DNA of 64,000 nucleotides, taken from the NCBI RefSeq assembly GCF_950295315.1, contig NC_080165.1, forward strand, positions 4,039,734-4,103,733, in the 5' to 3' direction. The notes under the pieces were generated by a model, which was not told the origin of the DNA, searched no databases, and worked only from the letters and a program-made list of their open reading frames with translations. Below, piece by piece: positions 44,798 through 56,900 of the stretch. A program made the position numbers and the translations under genes. Origin of the DNA: Erinaceus europaeus (Eukaryota; Chordata; Mammalia; Eulipotyphla; Erinaceidae). Position 1 is the stretch's first letter, and every line of letters starts with the position of its first letter.

Positions 44798-45758
44798 CAA
44801 AATACTTCTAGGTATTGTTACAGTGATTGTTATATATTTCATGTACTGGAAAATGCATACTAGAAATAAGGCCAGAAAGCTAACAGAAAAATTATCATAG
44901 TTTTGGCAGTGAAATAGTTTATATTAGTATTATACGTAATTAAGTGTATTAAATCTTCTTGGTAGAATACAATACATCTATACATCTATTTTTATAGAAT
45001 AAATGCCTACACTGAACTTATCATCACTTTTTTTTCCCCAAGTCTGAGAGCCGCTATCCCATTTGTAGATGCAGTCGCAGTAGTTATCTGAAGCAGCTGC
45101 TATCATGTCACTTAAGGGACTGCGGTTATCTCTACAATGTCATTCATAAAAGAAAATGAAGCATTTGTCTTTAAATATACACAGTTGTAACAAGCATCAC
45201 TTATCCTTATCCTGCTATACATACCAAGAACTTTATATGATCTTTCTTATTTCATCTTCATTCAACTGTAAAACAGAAAAACAAAGTTTCTCAAATGTGC
45301 AAATTTAAAAGTGAAATGTAACTCCCTTTTTCACAGCGTTGAACATAGCAATATTTATTGTGAAATCAAATAAACAGTATTTTCATTATGAATACGTATA
45401 TATTAGCAACACTATGTAACTAACTCACACTATGGGACAGTGAGAACAGTATAGCAGATATGTGAGATCATCTATCTCATCAGAGAACTATGTTCTTCAT
45501 CACCAAGTGACCTTATCACTGGGATAGCCATGGCAGTAAAAATGCTCTTAACAGTTTTATGGTCAATAGTCCCCAGATAAGCTTAGCAGAAACAAGATGC
45601 TAAAGGCTTTTAGAACACAGCCTCTGGGTTACAACTAACCCTTTTTCAGTGCTCTTGAGTTATAAATAGTATTCCATAAATATGTATTCACAATATACTA
45701 TCTCTGTTATTTACATAAATCTAAATGTTGGAGATAAGCAGTATATATATATATATAC

Positions 45759-45789
<31 letters not shown>

Positions 45790-45984
45790 TGGTAACATTT
45801 AATATTTTAGCAACAGATAAGAAACAAAGAAACTACAGACTTAGTTTCTATAATAATTGAGCACTCCTCACAAACTAAAGGAAATTTGTCAGGTAAATGT
45901 GTTCAGAAAATAATTTACATAAGAAAGAAGTCTAGAAGGATGTGCAGAATTTGAAAAAAAAGGAGTGGAAATATATTATTAATG
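44798..45984. other. AT-rich non-repetitive sequence
   Basis: No gene or mobile element is recognised. It includes an AT-rich palindromic run at 45740-45791 built of TATA units with two inverted TACATA/TATGTA interruptions. Confidence 0.5.
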
Positions 45985-45997
45985 AAAAGATAAATTG

Positions 45998-46132
45998 TGG
46001 TGGGCAGGGGTAGACAGCATAATGGTTATGCAAAGAGACTCTCATGCCTGAGGCTCTAAAGTCCCAGGTTCAATCCCCTGCACTACCATAAGCCAGAGCT
46101 GAGCAGTGCTCTGGTAAAAAAAAAAAAAAAAA
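45998..46132 (+). mobile_element. SINE, family C, with 13-bp TSD
   Basis: A clean C copy: 'gtagacagcataatggttat', 'gactctcatgcctgaggctc', 'cccaggttcaatcccctgca', 'gagctgagcagtgctctggt', directly followed by an A-run. Perfect direct repeats 'aaaagataaattg' at 45985-45997 and 46133-46145. Confidence 0.97.
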
Positions 46133-46145
46133 AAAAGATAAATTG

Positions 46146-46829
46146 CACATCACAATTTGTAGTCCACAAGAAAAAATATCTGATTATCGCCATTATTAGT
46201 GTAAGGCCCAAAGGCTTATTCCTGAACTGATGAAAAACTGTTATTTAGTTTGACAAAGACAATTTTCATGTGAGAAATGGGTTTAAAGAAAATGGTTGAA
46301 GGATGAATCAGAATCTTGGTCTTTACATGGACTACCAAGAGAAAATTCAGCATGTTTATTCACAGATGCTTGTAGTGCACATCTGCACTGTTGTTAACAT
46401 AAATTCACTAGTACAAACTCCCGGGAAAGTATAATAGTAACTAACCTCTCTCTAATATGAAAGGAAGGTAGAGATTTCCAGTGAAGAGCTATCCATGTTG
46501 TGAATGACCTCACGCTGTCATCATCCCTAACAAAGAAGGACTTTGGGGTCAAGGACCGTACATTTACACTGATACATCCTAGAATTTACACTGAATCTCA
46601 CTCTTGGTGCTAGACATTCTGTGGGTCTGAACAAGAATTTAATGACTTTCAGGCATCGTTATGATAGTGTGTGATGTGTTTTCACGTCATTGAAAATTTT
46701 CTGTACCCTATCACATCTACATAAAAGGGAAGCTACCACTGACCTTTTTTTTACTGAGTTCCTAATGTTCTCTTTTCAATGTCGCACAAGTAGAGAGATA
46801 AACAGCCTGTTATTTTGGGTAGATGGATT
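46146..46829. other. Non-repetitive sequence, no gene seen
   Basis: Nothing recognised. Confidence 0.5.
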
Positions 46830-47470
46830 TTAATTGTCAATATTCATTTACATTCTCTGCTGTTTTTTTATCATGGCCTGATATTTACTTTTACATGTTT
46901 CTTTGGATAACTTGGCTACTTCACATATGTATTGTATATATAGTCTCTATTGATAATATCTGCTTTAGTCTTGGATCATTTTTAAAACAAGCTTCTTATA
47001 CTCTTATTGTTGAGTGTTGTCGATTTATTTTTTTTAATGCAGGGCTGGAGACAGAACCCAGGATCTTCTAGTTGCCAAGGGTTTCTGTATATTTACAAAA
47101 CAGTCTTTCATAGATGCACCATTTGTAAATGTTTCCTCCTGGTTTGTACTTGTTAAGTTATACTCTTGAATTGATTTTTCACAGAGAAGAGTTTTTAAAT
47201 ATTTAATGAAGTCTAACTTATTAATTATTTCTCACATGAATCCTGCATTTGGGTACCAATTAAAAATGTTTGCCATGTCCAAGATTTTATGGACTTATTC
47301 CTGTGTTATCTTCTGGAAGTTATAGACTCTTGTGCTTCACATGAAATCTGTAAACAGATTTTTAATTTTTTTTTTGTGTGTGTGAGAGAGGTATAAATTT
47401 TGTCTCTAGATTCTGCTTTTGCATGTAGATATCTAGTTGACCTCCTACTCCCAAGTCTTCAGACCTCTGA
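46830..47470 (-). mobile_element. L1 ORF2 fragment, old
   Basis: The + strand order 'ttgatttttcacagagaaga', 'gtttttaaatatttaatgaa', 'gtctaacttattaattattt', 'atggacttattcctgtgtta', 'tcttctggaagttatagact' and 'ttgcatgtagatatctagtt' matches L1 ORF2 upstream of its 3' end, minus strand. The 82-codon + frame here is antisense to it. Confidence 0.75.
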
Positions 47471-48185
47471 GAAATACATATTTTTGTTTAGTCAATGAAA
47501 TATAAGTTATAGTAGGCTCTACAGTGTAAGTCATAGTTTAGTAGTAAGAAGCTTTATTGAAATAATTACTTAAAATGTGAAAAAATACCAAATAAAAACC
47601 TTTGAGGTGAATTCTAGAAAAAAAATAGGTTGCATTCATATTAGATGACAAAGAAGATCCAACTGAGTTCATGAATTCAGGCAAATTGACTATTAACATA
47701 CCCATAAGTGGGGAGACAAAAGATGCTGCAAGATGTTGTACAAAATGAAAGATTTTAATAATCAGGAAAAAGTAAGACCTGACTATTAGTGAAAGGAAAG
47801 ACATCATTTGGGTCAGAACCACCTTCTTTTAGGAGAAAGTTTTATCTTGTCAGTTACCTAGCATTTGCTGATCAGAAGACCAGAGGATGTGAGGATGCCT
47901 GGTTTCAGTCCTTACTCTTGGAGATTGTGAAGCTATAGCTAGGTTACGTATTATGCCTTGCTGGGGTCTGACATGAAGGCTCCCTTTTGAAACTGGTGAC
48001 TTTTTTTTTTTCTTACTGATTCTGAATGCATTCTGGTTGAATTGGTTTCACATCCTAACGTTTTAAAGATAAAACTAATTGACAAGTTTTGATATTTAGC
48101 AGAAGCTACTTCTAAGCAAAGTACTGGATATATGACCTGGGATTTTCCTAAGTACTTATAATAAGAAAATAAGAACAACTTCAAC
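47471..48185. other. Non-repetitive sequence, no gene seen
   Basis: Nothing recognised. The 94-codon minus frame (47538-47822) has no domain. Confidence 0.45.
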
Positions 48186-48375
48186 ATTGAAAGGGTAAAA
48201 AAAAATTAACAAATATTTGGCCAGACTCACTAAACAGAGAAAGGGAGGGAGAAGGGAGAGAGAGAGAGGGAGAGAGAGAGAAAGCAAATGAATCATATCA
48301 TAAATAAAAGGAGAGAAATAACAACAGACACCACAGAAACCCAAAGAATCAATCAAGTTTCTATGAAAAACTATA

Positions 48376-48532
48376 AGCTGGGCTGCGGACAAAGCATAAT
48401 GTTTGTGCAAAAGATTTTCATGCCAGAGATTCCAGGTTCAATCTCCAGTACCACCATAAACCAGAGTTGAGCAGTGCTCTGGTCTCTCTGTAACCTTCTC
48501 ATTAAAATAAAAATAAAAATATTTAAAAAAAG
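48376..48532 (+). mobile_element. SINE, family C, inside L1
   Basis: 'gctgcggacaaagcataatg', 'gattttcatgccagagattc', 'cagagttgagcagtgctctg', tail 'attaaaataaaaataaaaat'. L1 'gaaaaactata' precedes it and 'gaaaaaactata' follows. Confidence 0.9.
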
Positions 48533-48549
48533 AAAAAACTATATGAAAT

Positions 48550-48767
48550 GGGGCTGGGCGGTGGTGGACCTTATTGAGCACACTTGTTACAATGCATAAG
48601 GACCCAGGTTCAAGTCCCTGGTCCCAACCTGTAGGGGAAAAGCTTTGCAAGTGGTGAAGCAGTGATGCAAGTGTCTCTATGTCTCTCTCCTCTATGTTCC
48701 CCTTTCCTCTCAATTCCTGGCTGTTTCTAATAATTTTTTTAAAAAATAAAGATAATTAAAACAAGTT
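48550..48767 (+). mobile_element. SINE, family B, inside L1
   Basis: 'ggggctgggcggtggtggac', 'aggacccaggttcaagtccc', 'gcaagtggtgaagcagtgat', CT block, A-rich tail. A further 'aaaaaaactata' follows at 48769-48780, where the L1 resumes. Confidence 0.92.
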
Positions 48768-48821
48768 AAAAAAAACTATATGCCAGCAAACTAGAAAATC
48801 TAGAAGAGATGGAGACATTTG

Positions 48822-49195
48822 TATGTTAACTCTCTTTTCAGGCACCAGGTTCCAGATGCCGACCAGACTTCCCTGGACAGACGACCCCACCAATGTGTAC
48901 TGGAGCGCTACTTCCTCAGAGCCCTGCCCCACTAGGGAAAGAGAGAGACAGACTGGGAGTATGGATTGACCAGTCAATGCCCATGTTCAGCAGGGAAGCA
49001 ATTACAGAAGCCAGACCTTCCACCCTCTGCAACCCACAACGACCCTGGATCCATACTCTCAGAGAGATAGAGAATGGGAAGGCTATCAGGGGAGGGGGTG
49101 GGATGTGGAGATCGGGTTATGGGAATTGTGCAGAATTGTACCCCTCTCATTCTATGGTTTTGTTAATGTCTCCTTTCTGAAATAAATAATAAAAA
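48822..49195 (+). mobile_element. 3'-end family copy inside L1
   Basis: It begins 'ttaactctcttttcaggcac', includes 'ccactagggaaagagagaga', 'gaagcaattacagaagccag' and 'tctatggttttgttaatgtc', and ends 'ctgaaataaataataaaaaa'. L1 resumes immediately ('gcacccacccaaaactaaat'). Confidence 0.88.
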
Positions 49196-50839
49196 AAAGA
49201 AATATGCACCCACCCAAAACTAAATCAAAAGGAAATGAAAAGTATGAATAAACCAGCTACAGTCAATGGAATTGGAATAATAATCAAAACCACCCAAAAA
49301 ACAAAAGTCTACATCTAGATGCTTTTGCATATAGCTTCTACAAAATCTTTGAAGGAGGGCTACTAGAAATACTCTAGTCCTTTCAAACTACTGAAGACAG
49401 AAAGTCCCCCTGACACCTTCTATGAAGCCAATATCACCCTTATACCAAAATCAGAGACGCGAGAAAAGAAAACTTCATACCACTATCCCTGAGGAACACA
49501 GATGCTAAGATTTTCAACAAGATTCTAAATGATCGGATACAGCAGTACTTCAGGAAGATCGTGCACCCTGACCACGTAGCTTTTATCCTAGGGAAACAAG
49601 ATTATTTTAATATACGTAAGCCAATAAATGGGAACCACTACACCAACAAAAGTAAAGACAAAAACCACATGATTATTGCATGAGATTCACAGAAAGTCTG
49701 ACAAAACACAACATCATTTCATTATCAAACCCTTAAAAAGTGGACCCAGATGGGAAATTCCTCCAACCTGTTAAGTCAATAGACAACGAATATACAGACA
49801 TCAAATTCAATGGTGAGAAACTGAAATCGTCCCCTCTTCACTCAGATATAAGACATGGTCTTCCATTATCACCACTACTGTTCAACACAGTCTTTGAATT
49901 TCTAGTCATAGCAATCAGGCAAGAAAAAAGAATCATAGGGATAAAGAATGGAAGAGAAGAAGTTAAACTGTCATTATTTGCACATAGTCTATTTTTATAT
50001 AGAAAATCCTAAATAGTCAAGTAGAAAACTGTTGGAAATTGTTGAACAATATAGTAAAGTGGAAAGCTACAAAATTCCTATATAAAAAACAATGGCAATC
50101 GTCTATGAAAGTACTAAACTAGAAGAAGAAAACATTCAAAAGTCAATGTCCTTCATTATAGCATCAAAAACAATCAAAATTTGGGAATAAAGTTAGCAAA
50201 GGAAGTGAAGGACTTACATGCTGAAAACTATGAAACACTCAAGGAAATAAGAGATACACAGAAATGGAAAGACACCCCATGCTCATGGACTGGAAGGATT
50301 AACATGATCAAAATGACCCTCCTACTCAGAGCCATCTACAGATTTAATGCCATCCCATAAAGCTACCACTAAATTTAATTAAAAGGATAGAACAAAAGTT
50401 ACCAAATTTTATCTAGGATAAAATTCTAGTCCCTAGTATTGCCAAATCATTCTTAAGAAAAAAGAACAAGACTAGAGGTATCACACTGCCTTACCTCAAG
50501 CTATACTAGAGAACCATGGTAATCAAAACTGCCTGGGAGTGCTACAAAAATAAACACATAGTGAAATAAAATTGAAGGTCCATAAATAATTCCCCACACT
50601 TATGGATAGCTAACTTTTGACAAAGGGACCCAAAACATTAGATGGTGAAATGAGAGTCTCTTCAACAAATGGTGATGGAAAAATTGGGTTGAACATGCAA
50701 ATAAGTGAAACTGGACCACCATATATCGCTGTGCACAAACGTGAAGTCCAAGAGGGTCAAATACATAAACATTAAGCCAGAAACTGCAAAATACATAGAA
50801 GGAAACATTGGCAGAACAATTCACTATGTGTCTGTGCTT

Positions 50840-50840
<1 letters not shown>

Positions 50841-50892
<52 letters not shown>

Positions 50893-50894
50893 AA
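50841..50894. repeat. (GAAA)n microsatellite inside L1
   Basis: Pure GAAA units within the L1 ORF2 remnant, followed by resumed L1 'acttcaaaggttcaaatcca'. Confidence 0.95.
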
Positions 50895-51885
50895 CTTCAA
50901 AGGTTCAAATCCAATGGCAAAGAAAACAAAAAACAAAAACAAATCACCAGGATTACATCAAACTGAAAAGGTTTTGCACAAAAAAAAAAAAAAAAAAAAA
51001 TCACCCCAAAAGAAAGACACTCTACAGCTTGGAGAAATCTTTACAGAAAATCTTCAGATAAAGGACATAAGGAGAAAAGAAAATGGGGGTGAGGATAAGG
51101 ATTGAAACTTACTTCATCAAGGAAGAGATCCAGAAGGCTGAAAGACACAATGAAAAGGTGCTCAAATGCACTGATTATCAGATAAATGCAAATAAAGACA
51201 ACCATATGCAAGGATGTCTTACCTCAGAGAAGACAGCTACAACACATGTTGAGGGAGGAGAGGGGAATAAAGGGAAAGTTCTTCACTGCTGGTGAGAGTG
51301 CAAATTCATTCAACCCTTGTGGAAAACTGGAGAGTTCTCAGAACACTAGAAATGGACCGACCCTATGACTCAGTGATATCTCTTGCAAGGATTTACCCAA
51401 AGGAAACAAGACCACCTATACTAAGTGATCTATGCATACCCAAGAACATAGCAGCACAATTTGTAATTGTCAAAACCTGGAAGCAACCCAGATGCTCAGT
51501 GACAGATGAATGGTTCAAAACAGTATCTACATGATGGACCGTGACTCTGCAGTTCAAAATGCTGGCCGTCTCTTTTGCGTCATCACTGATGGAACTTGAA
51601 GACATCATATTTAATGAGATAAGTCAAAAAGAAAAGTACAAATACCAAGTGATCTCACGTCTAGGCAGGATTTAATATATAGGGACAGAGGGATAGAATT
51701 GAAAGTAAATATAGACAGAGCTTACCATGTACTGCATCAGAGTAAAAGGCTCTGGGGAAGGAAGGGAGGGAGGGCTGGAAGAGGACTTTCCTCACTACCC
51801 TGAGGCATAATGAAACCGTATCCGTACGGTAATGGCTAGGCTAGGCACCATTAACTCCCCTAGTTAAAAAAAAAAAAAGTGGAAT

Positions 51886-52179
51886 TGCTAATTTGAAAAA
51901 AAAAAGAAATTAAAGATCTAAAAAACTCTTAGTTGTTGTGGAAACAATGAAAATGTGAAATTGAAGAAAATGTTGTTTTATTAGTCTTGTACTTCCACAA
52001 AACTAGGATTTATTGTTCATTATTTCCTTACACCAATAAAACAATTTCCTCTGCACCTCTTTTCACAGAGAGGTGACCCAGAGATCACTGGCACCGCTCG
52101 AACCCTTGTCAGTTAGGGAGGGGCAGTAGCCTGCAAGGCTGTGTAGGACAGAGAGGACTCAACTCTTCTTATTTTAACC
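51886..52179. other. Unassigned sequence
   Basis: Nothing recognised beyond A-rich runs at the L1 tail. Confidence 0.4.
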
Positions 52180-52440
52180 TTATCATTTGTATTTATCTTA
52201 TGGTGGGTCAGAAGCTTGTAAGACGACAGGGTGTAACTCCACACCACAGCCACCAGCAAAGTTCTGCTCCCCTAATCATAGCCCTTCTTATACTCCACTG
52301 TCCAGCTATTGAGGAGGTCACCTAGGAAGACCCAGAGCCAGATGGGGGAGGGACAAAACTCAGCTCCGTGAAGGTTGAAACCACATACATACAAGCAAAT
52401 AGGAGAGACCAGGTCTTTGCAAATCAAAGCAAATAGACAC
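52180..52440 (-). mobile_element. Possible LINE 3'-end-like fragment
   Basis: 'tatggtgggtcagaagcttg', 'agacgacagggtgtaactcc' and 'acaccacagccaccagcaaa' resemble the layout of the 3'-end family start, but no direct match is visible in this window. Confidence 0.3.
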
Positions 52441-52454
52441 GTTTCACAACAAGT

Positions 52455-52594
52455 GACCTGTATGGGAGAGGTGGCTCAGTGAGCAGAGTGTGTGCTGTGC
52501 ATACATGACCTGGTTCCCAGAACCACCACACATGACCAAGTAGTGTTATTGTCTTCTTAACTCTCATTACAAAAAGAGAGAGAGAGAGAGAGAG

Positions 52595-52635
<41 letters not shown>

Positions 52636-52640
52636 ATACA
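52455..52640 (+). mobile_element. SINE, family D, with (GA)n(GT)n tail
   Basis: 'gagaggtggctcagtgagca', 'catgacctggttcccagaac', 'caccacacatgaccaagtag', then GA (52575-52598) and GT (52599-52635) runs. Confidence 0.6.
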
Positions 52641-54115
52641 TTTGTTTTTATCAAATAAACTACAGCAAAAATATGACCCCCAGAAACCAGTGAACATGGC
52701 AGAGAAGATAAGGCCTTTCATAAAGTGAAAAAAGGAATTTTAGTGAAAATATGAGATAATTAGATGACTTACCTCCCCCCCCCCCCAACAAAAAAAGGTG
52801 AGTAGCAAGATAGGTCCATGGGAGAATCAATGTTTTGCCAGACATGAGACCAGGTTGCAGCCTGACCACAACAGTGGAAGAAGCTCCAATGCTATCATGT
52901 ATTTTATTTCTCTTCTTCTGAATCTCTGTCTCGGTCTCAATTATTCTATTGGAAGAAGTTGACCTAGATTACTAAAGCATTGGGAATGACAAAGAAAAAA
53001 GAACCAGCTCTATGTGCAACGACTATCTTTACTCAGACCCTGTGATATGTAGATCATTCACGATAATCTAACATAAGATGTTTCACTCCTGTTGTCTAAG
53101 TAAGAAAGTAACGGAGCTCAGGGAAGGTAAATGGATTCTGAAGTTGCTCAGCACTGAGATATGAACCATGTTTGCCTGCTTCATGCTTTTTTTCTGAGCC
53201 TATGACAAAGGCTAATTTTATTCAGACTGAAAATAAAAACATCCTTTAGTGACCTACTTTCCTGCTGAAAAGAATCGTATTCTATTTTCTTCTTTAAGAA
53301 GTCAATCACGCTTTCACTTACTAGCCCAGAGCAGCAGAGTGTGAAACACCAGCAGGATTTTAACCGTCTTCTGAGCAGTGTAATAAACAGGTTGTTCCAG
53401 GCTCATTAGAGACATCATCTCCAATGTTCTCAGTCATCAGGAGGAAGAGTTCATCTTAGTTCCATGTTATAGCTGACGGGATGGATTGACGGAGAGAGCT
53501 TGTTTGAGGATAGCATACCGTTAGTGACATAGCTAAGTGTAGACCAAGGGATTAGGAATTTAGGGAAGAGATAAACCATGTCAAAGATTTCATAATTTTG
53601 TCATTAAAAACAGATTTCCATTTCTGAAGGATTATATGATGCTGTAGGCTTGATTACATTGAGTTGAAATTCTTAGACTCTTTAATGGTTAGATATAACT
53701 TCTTTTGGCTAATTTTAGAATATTCCTCAATAAAAATCTATGTAAAAGTGGGATACTTTATAACCATATATAATACCAGTCAAAATAGGGTTATAGTATA
53801 TACAAAGAATTTATTTTAAACAAACTTTAGTTTTGTTTTTCCCCTAACTTACCTGCCAAATTCAGCCACTAACAAACTAAAATCCCCCATCATTCATCAG
53901 TTTTAACTGGTAGCCCATGCAGGATTACGGCTAAGGTGGAAGGTAGCTTTCTAAATAGGTAATCACTGTCTTTTGCTCTGTCCTATGAAAATAAAGTGTT
54001 TCCTGTTTAACGTATTGGGTTTGTGCTCTATCCTCCCACATACACTTTTGAGTCCATATTTGCACTGGTATACAAAAATGTTGATTAACAATTATGTAAA
54101 TATACAACTAACGTC
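52641..54115. other. Non-repetitive sequence, no gene seen
   Basis: No recognisable element. A C-run lies at 52773-52787. An AATAAA-containing stretch near 53990 is weakly LTR-like but unsupported. Confidence 0.45.
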
Positions 54116-54127
54116 ACCTCAGTATTT

Positions 54128-54176
54128 TTTTTGTGCCACGTGCCCTTAACCCGCTGTGCTACCACCTGACTCCCTT
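54128..54176 (-). mobile_element. SINE family A, 5' head only
   Basis: Only about the first 45 bases of A are present: read on the minus strand, 'gggagtcaggtggtagcaca', 'gcgggttaagggcacgtggc', then directly an A-run. The core, B box and CT block are absent. Flanks 'acctcagtatt' and 'accttaatatt' resemble a TSD with two differences. Confidence 0.8.
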
Positions 54177-54187
54177 ACCTTAATATT

Positions 54188-54590
54188 TTTTTTTATTTCT
54201 TTATTGGGGAATTAATGTTTTACATTCAACAGTAAATACAATAGTTTGTACATGTATAACATTCCCCAGTTTCCCATATAACAATACAACCCCCACTAGG
54301 TCCTCTGTCATCCTTCTTAGACCTGTATTCTCCCCACCCACCCACCCCTACCCCAGAGTCTTTTACTTTGGTGCGATACGCCAATTCCATTTCAGGTTCT
54401 ACTTGTTTTTTTTTTTCTTTTTTTCTGATGTTGTTTTTCAACTTCTTACTGAGAGTGAGATCATCCCATATTCATCCTTCTGTTTCTGACTTATTTCACT
54501 TAACATGAATTTTTCAAGGTCCATCCAAGATCTGCTGAAAACGGTGAAGTCACCATTTTTTTTACAGCTGAGTAGTATTTTTTAATCAAT
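54188..54590 (-). mobile_element. L1 3' end: 3' UTR and ORF2 tail
   Basis: 'atttctttattggggaatta', 'ccccagtttcccatataaca', 'ttttactttggtgcgatacg', 'actgagagtgagatcatccc' and 'ggtccatccaagatctgctg' give the whole 3' UTR and last part of ORF2. 5'-truncated. Confidence 0.93.
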
Positions 54591-54596
54591 CCTTGG

Positions 54597-54665
54597 AGTG
54601 GTGAGATAGTTCACTTGGACAGTTTGCTTCTTTGTCATGCTTGTCTCTAATCTCTATTTTTTTAA
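54597..54665 (+). mobile_element. SINE family D fragment
   Basis: 'tggtgagatagttcacttgg', 'acagtttgcttctttgtcat' match the D head only. Confidence 0.45.
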
Positions 54666-55939
54666 AGTCAATGCTACAGTCCAAAATATTAAATTATATT
54701 CAGTTTTTAAAGACTATTTTTCAAAAATGGAACAGATATTTTAAGAAAATAAAGTGAACAAATATCTGTCTTCTAATCCTTCCATATGTACATGGTGGAA
54801 ATTATAAAGATAACAACTTTGAAATTTTAAGTCCATCTGTTTTACCAACTGGATATTAAAGACATGAATGTACATTTTCATTTGCTTTTCAAACCATCTT
54901 TAGGGGATTTTGTAGCAAAATGGAACTGGTAGCACAATGTAAGTTTCTGTGAGGTTACATTTTTAAACATTTGCTTTCCCCAGATTTTTGAGCTATGTTT
55001 ATACTATATTTTTGAGCTATATGTCTATGGGAGACCAACAAAGTTTACTATGAATTAGTTATTACATCTATTTTGTCATATGAAATAGAAAACTAATACT
55101 GTGAAGTAACAAAATAAGTAGAACATGTACTATTCTGAAACTAGTTTACATCTATGCGTAGAAGTTTTTTTTTTACAAAATTCAATATTAAAGACAGATC
55201 ATGATAAATGATTAAGTAGAAGATATATTTCTCTTTACTTTTTAGAGAAATACATATTGCTTATTGAGTTTTAAGCTGATTATTTGTTATCAGAACCATT
55301 CTATTAAGCACTGCCAGTTCCTTCTATAGCATAAAGCAAATATTTCAATAAAAACATGATAAATATATATCTAAGTATTCGACCTATAAGTGCACTGATG
55401 GGCTCTTCAACTGTAATAGAAATGGATTAGCATTAAATATAACAGCAAAATACCACATCTGTCGAGCTTACAACAGTTAAAAAATAAGGCAGGAAAAGAC
55501 TCTTTATGAAAGCATGAACACAGTTTTAAAAAACCTTCCCACTTTCTACTGCAGAAAACATAAATTATATACTTTGCAACCAGCTGTAATGGTAGGCATA
55601 GGCAGCTGGTCCAATTTACTGTATAGTACTATTGTACATATTGTTTGATGCACAAATTACTTATAATTTCTAGAAGTGCATCTTTGCAGTTTGATATTTT
55701 TAAGCAGCACTCCAACAACTTGAAAAGTTGTAGACTTTTGGAGAAGCTAATTCTGAAAAGACTTTTTACTATTGCTGAGTGTGTTTTTCCACATCAGGGC
55801 ATACAATAGTCTATTTTATATGTTAAAACATAAATAGGAATGCATGATGTTTTCCATGAATTTCAAGAAAAAAAAACTTAGGAAAAATTTATATTGTATG
55901 TATTTTGAAATGTATGGTATTTTCTATATGCTCATTGCA
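54666..55939. other. AT-rich non-repetitive sequence
   Basis: About 1.3 kb with no recognised element and no credible open frame. Confidence 0.5.
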
Positions 55940-56225
55940 AAACGGTCCCTTGGTTCCACCAGTAGAGAGAGTGACCTGGAGGTCCCTAGGGCATTAGAAA
56001 TGCATCTACCATCTGTCGCAGCCATTCTTCTCCTAGAGATTTAGCCAACAACCACAAAAAATGTCCAGCGAGACCTATGTGAACCTATGTGCATAGCATC
56101 AGTGTTTACAGCAGCCCAAACCTGGAAGCAACCCAGATGTCCAGTGATAGATGAGTGATTCAGAAAGTTGTGATACACATGCACAGCGGATTATGACTCA
56201 GCTGGAAGAAATGATGAAACCCCCT

Positions 56226-56470
56226 TCTTTTCTATTTCTTTCCCCCCCTTTACTGAGGGGGCAGATTCATGGTTTACAGCCAACAGTAAAATACAGTAGT
56301 TGGCACATGTGTCACAATTCTCAGTTTTCCACATCACTCTCTAACCTTCCACCAAGGTCCTCTGCCACCGTCATGTCCCAGGACCTGAACACTAACCACA
56401 TAACACCAGCCACGTAACAGAACTGCCTAACACTCCCTCACTCCAGTCTTAAATTTGGAGCAGTACACAA
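56226..56470 (-). mobile_element. L1 3' UTR fragment inserted in L1
   Basis: 'ctttactgagggggcagatt', 'tttacagccaacagtaaaat', 'tctcagttttccacatcact' and 'gtcatgtcccaggacctgaa' are the minus-strand L1 3' UTR. Confidence 0.8.
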
Positions 56471-56504
56471 TAGGTTTTTGTTTGTTTGTTTTTTCTTTTC
56501 TTTT

Positions 56505-56900
56505 TTTTTATTTTTTAAATTTTTTTATTTATAAAAAGGAAACATTGACTAAACCATAGGATAAGAGGGGTACAACTCTACACAAGGCCCACCACCAGAA
56601 CTCCGTATCCCATCCCCTCCCCTGATAGCTTTCCTATTCTTTATCCCTCTGGGAGGATGGACCCAGGGTCATTGTGGGTGCAGAAGGTGGGAGGTCTGGC
56701 TTCTATAATTGCTTCTCCGCTGAATATGGGCATTGACAGGTGGATCCATACTCCCAGCCTGTCTCTCTCTTTCCCTAGTGGGGCAGGGCTCTGGGGAAGC
56801 AGGGCTCCAGGACACATGGTGGGATTGTCTGTCCAGGGAAGTCTGGTTGGCACCATGCTAGCATCTGGAACCTGGTGGCTGAAAAGAGAGTTAACAAACT
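56505..56900 (-). mobile_element. 3'-end family copy inserted in L1
   Basis: Minus-strand copy from 'tttttatttataaaaaggaa' through 'ccctctgggaggatggaccc', 'ctctctttccctagtggggc' to 'gaaaagagagttaacaaact'. Its far junction is duplicated (56885-56938). Confidence 0.88.

Larger units (their letters stand above)
48186..51885 (+). mobile_element. L1 ORF2 and 3' end, broken and triply interrupted
   Basis: L1 sequence starts near 'tttggccagactcactaaac', continues 'gagaaataacaacagacacc', and after insertions 'tgccagcaaactagaaaatc', 'acccacccaaaactaaatca'. The RT region near 49740-50010 is readable with 'GLPLSPLLFNTVFEFLVIAI', but the catalytic YADD/FADD position reads FAHS, so the acidic pair is lost. 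It goes on to 'acaaagggacccaaaacatt', a (GAAA)n run, and 3' sequence ending in A-rich DNA at 51866-51885. No intact ORF1, endonuclease or ORF2, so it cannot move itself. Confidence 0.92.

Noticed and set aside
45740..45791. AT palindrome as a possible replication origin or cruciform element
   Set aside because: It is a simple TATA microsatellite with two interruptions. Its symmetry follows from the repeat itself.
53940..54040. An LTR 3' end, suggested by an AATAAA and GT-rich flank
   Set aside because: No TG start, no CA end and no second copy, so the evidence is too weak to list as a feature.
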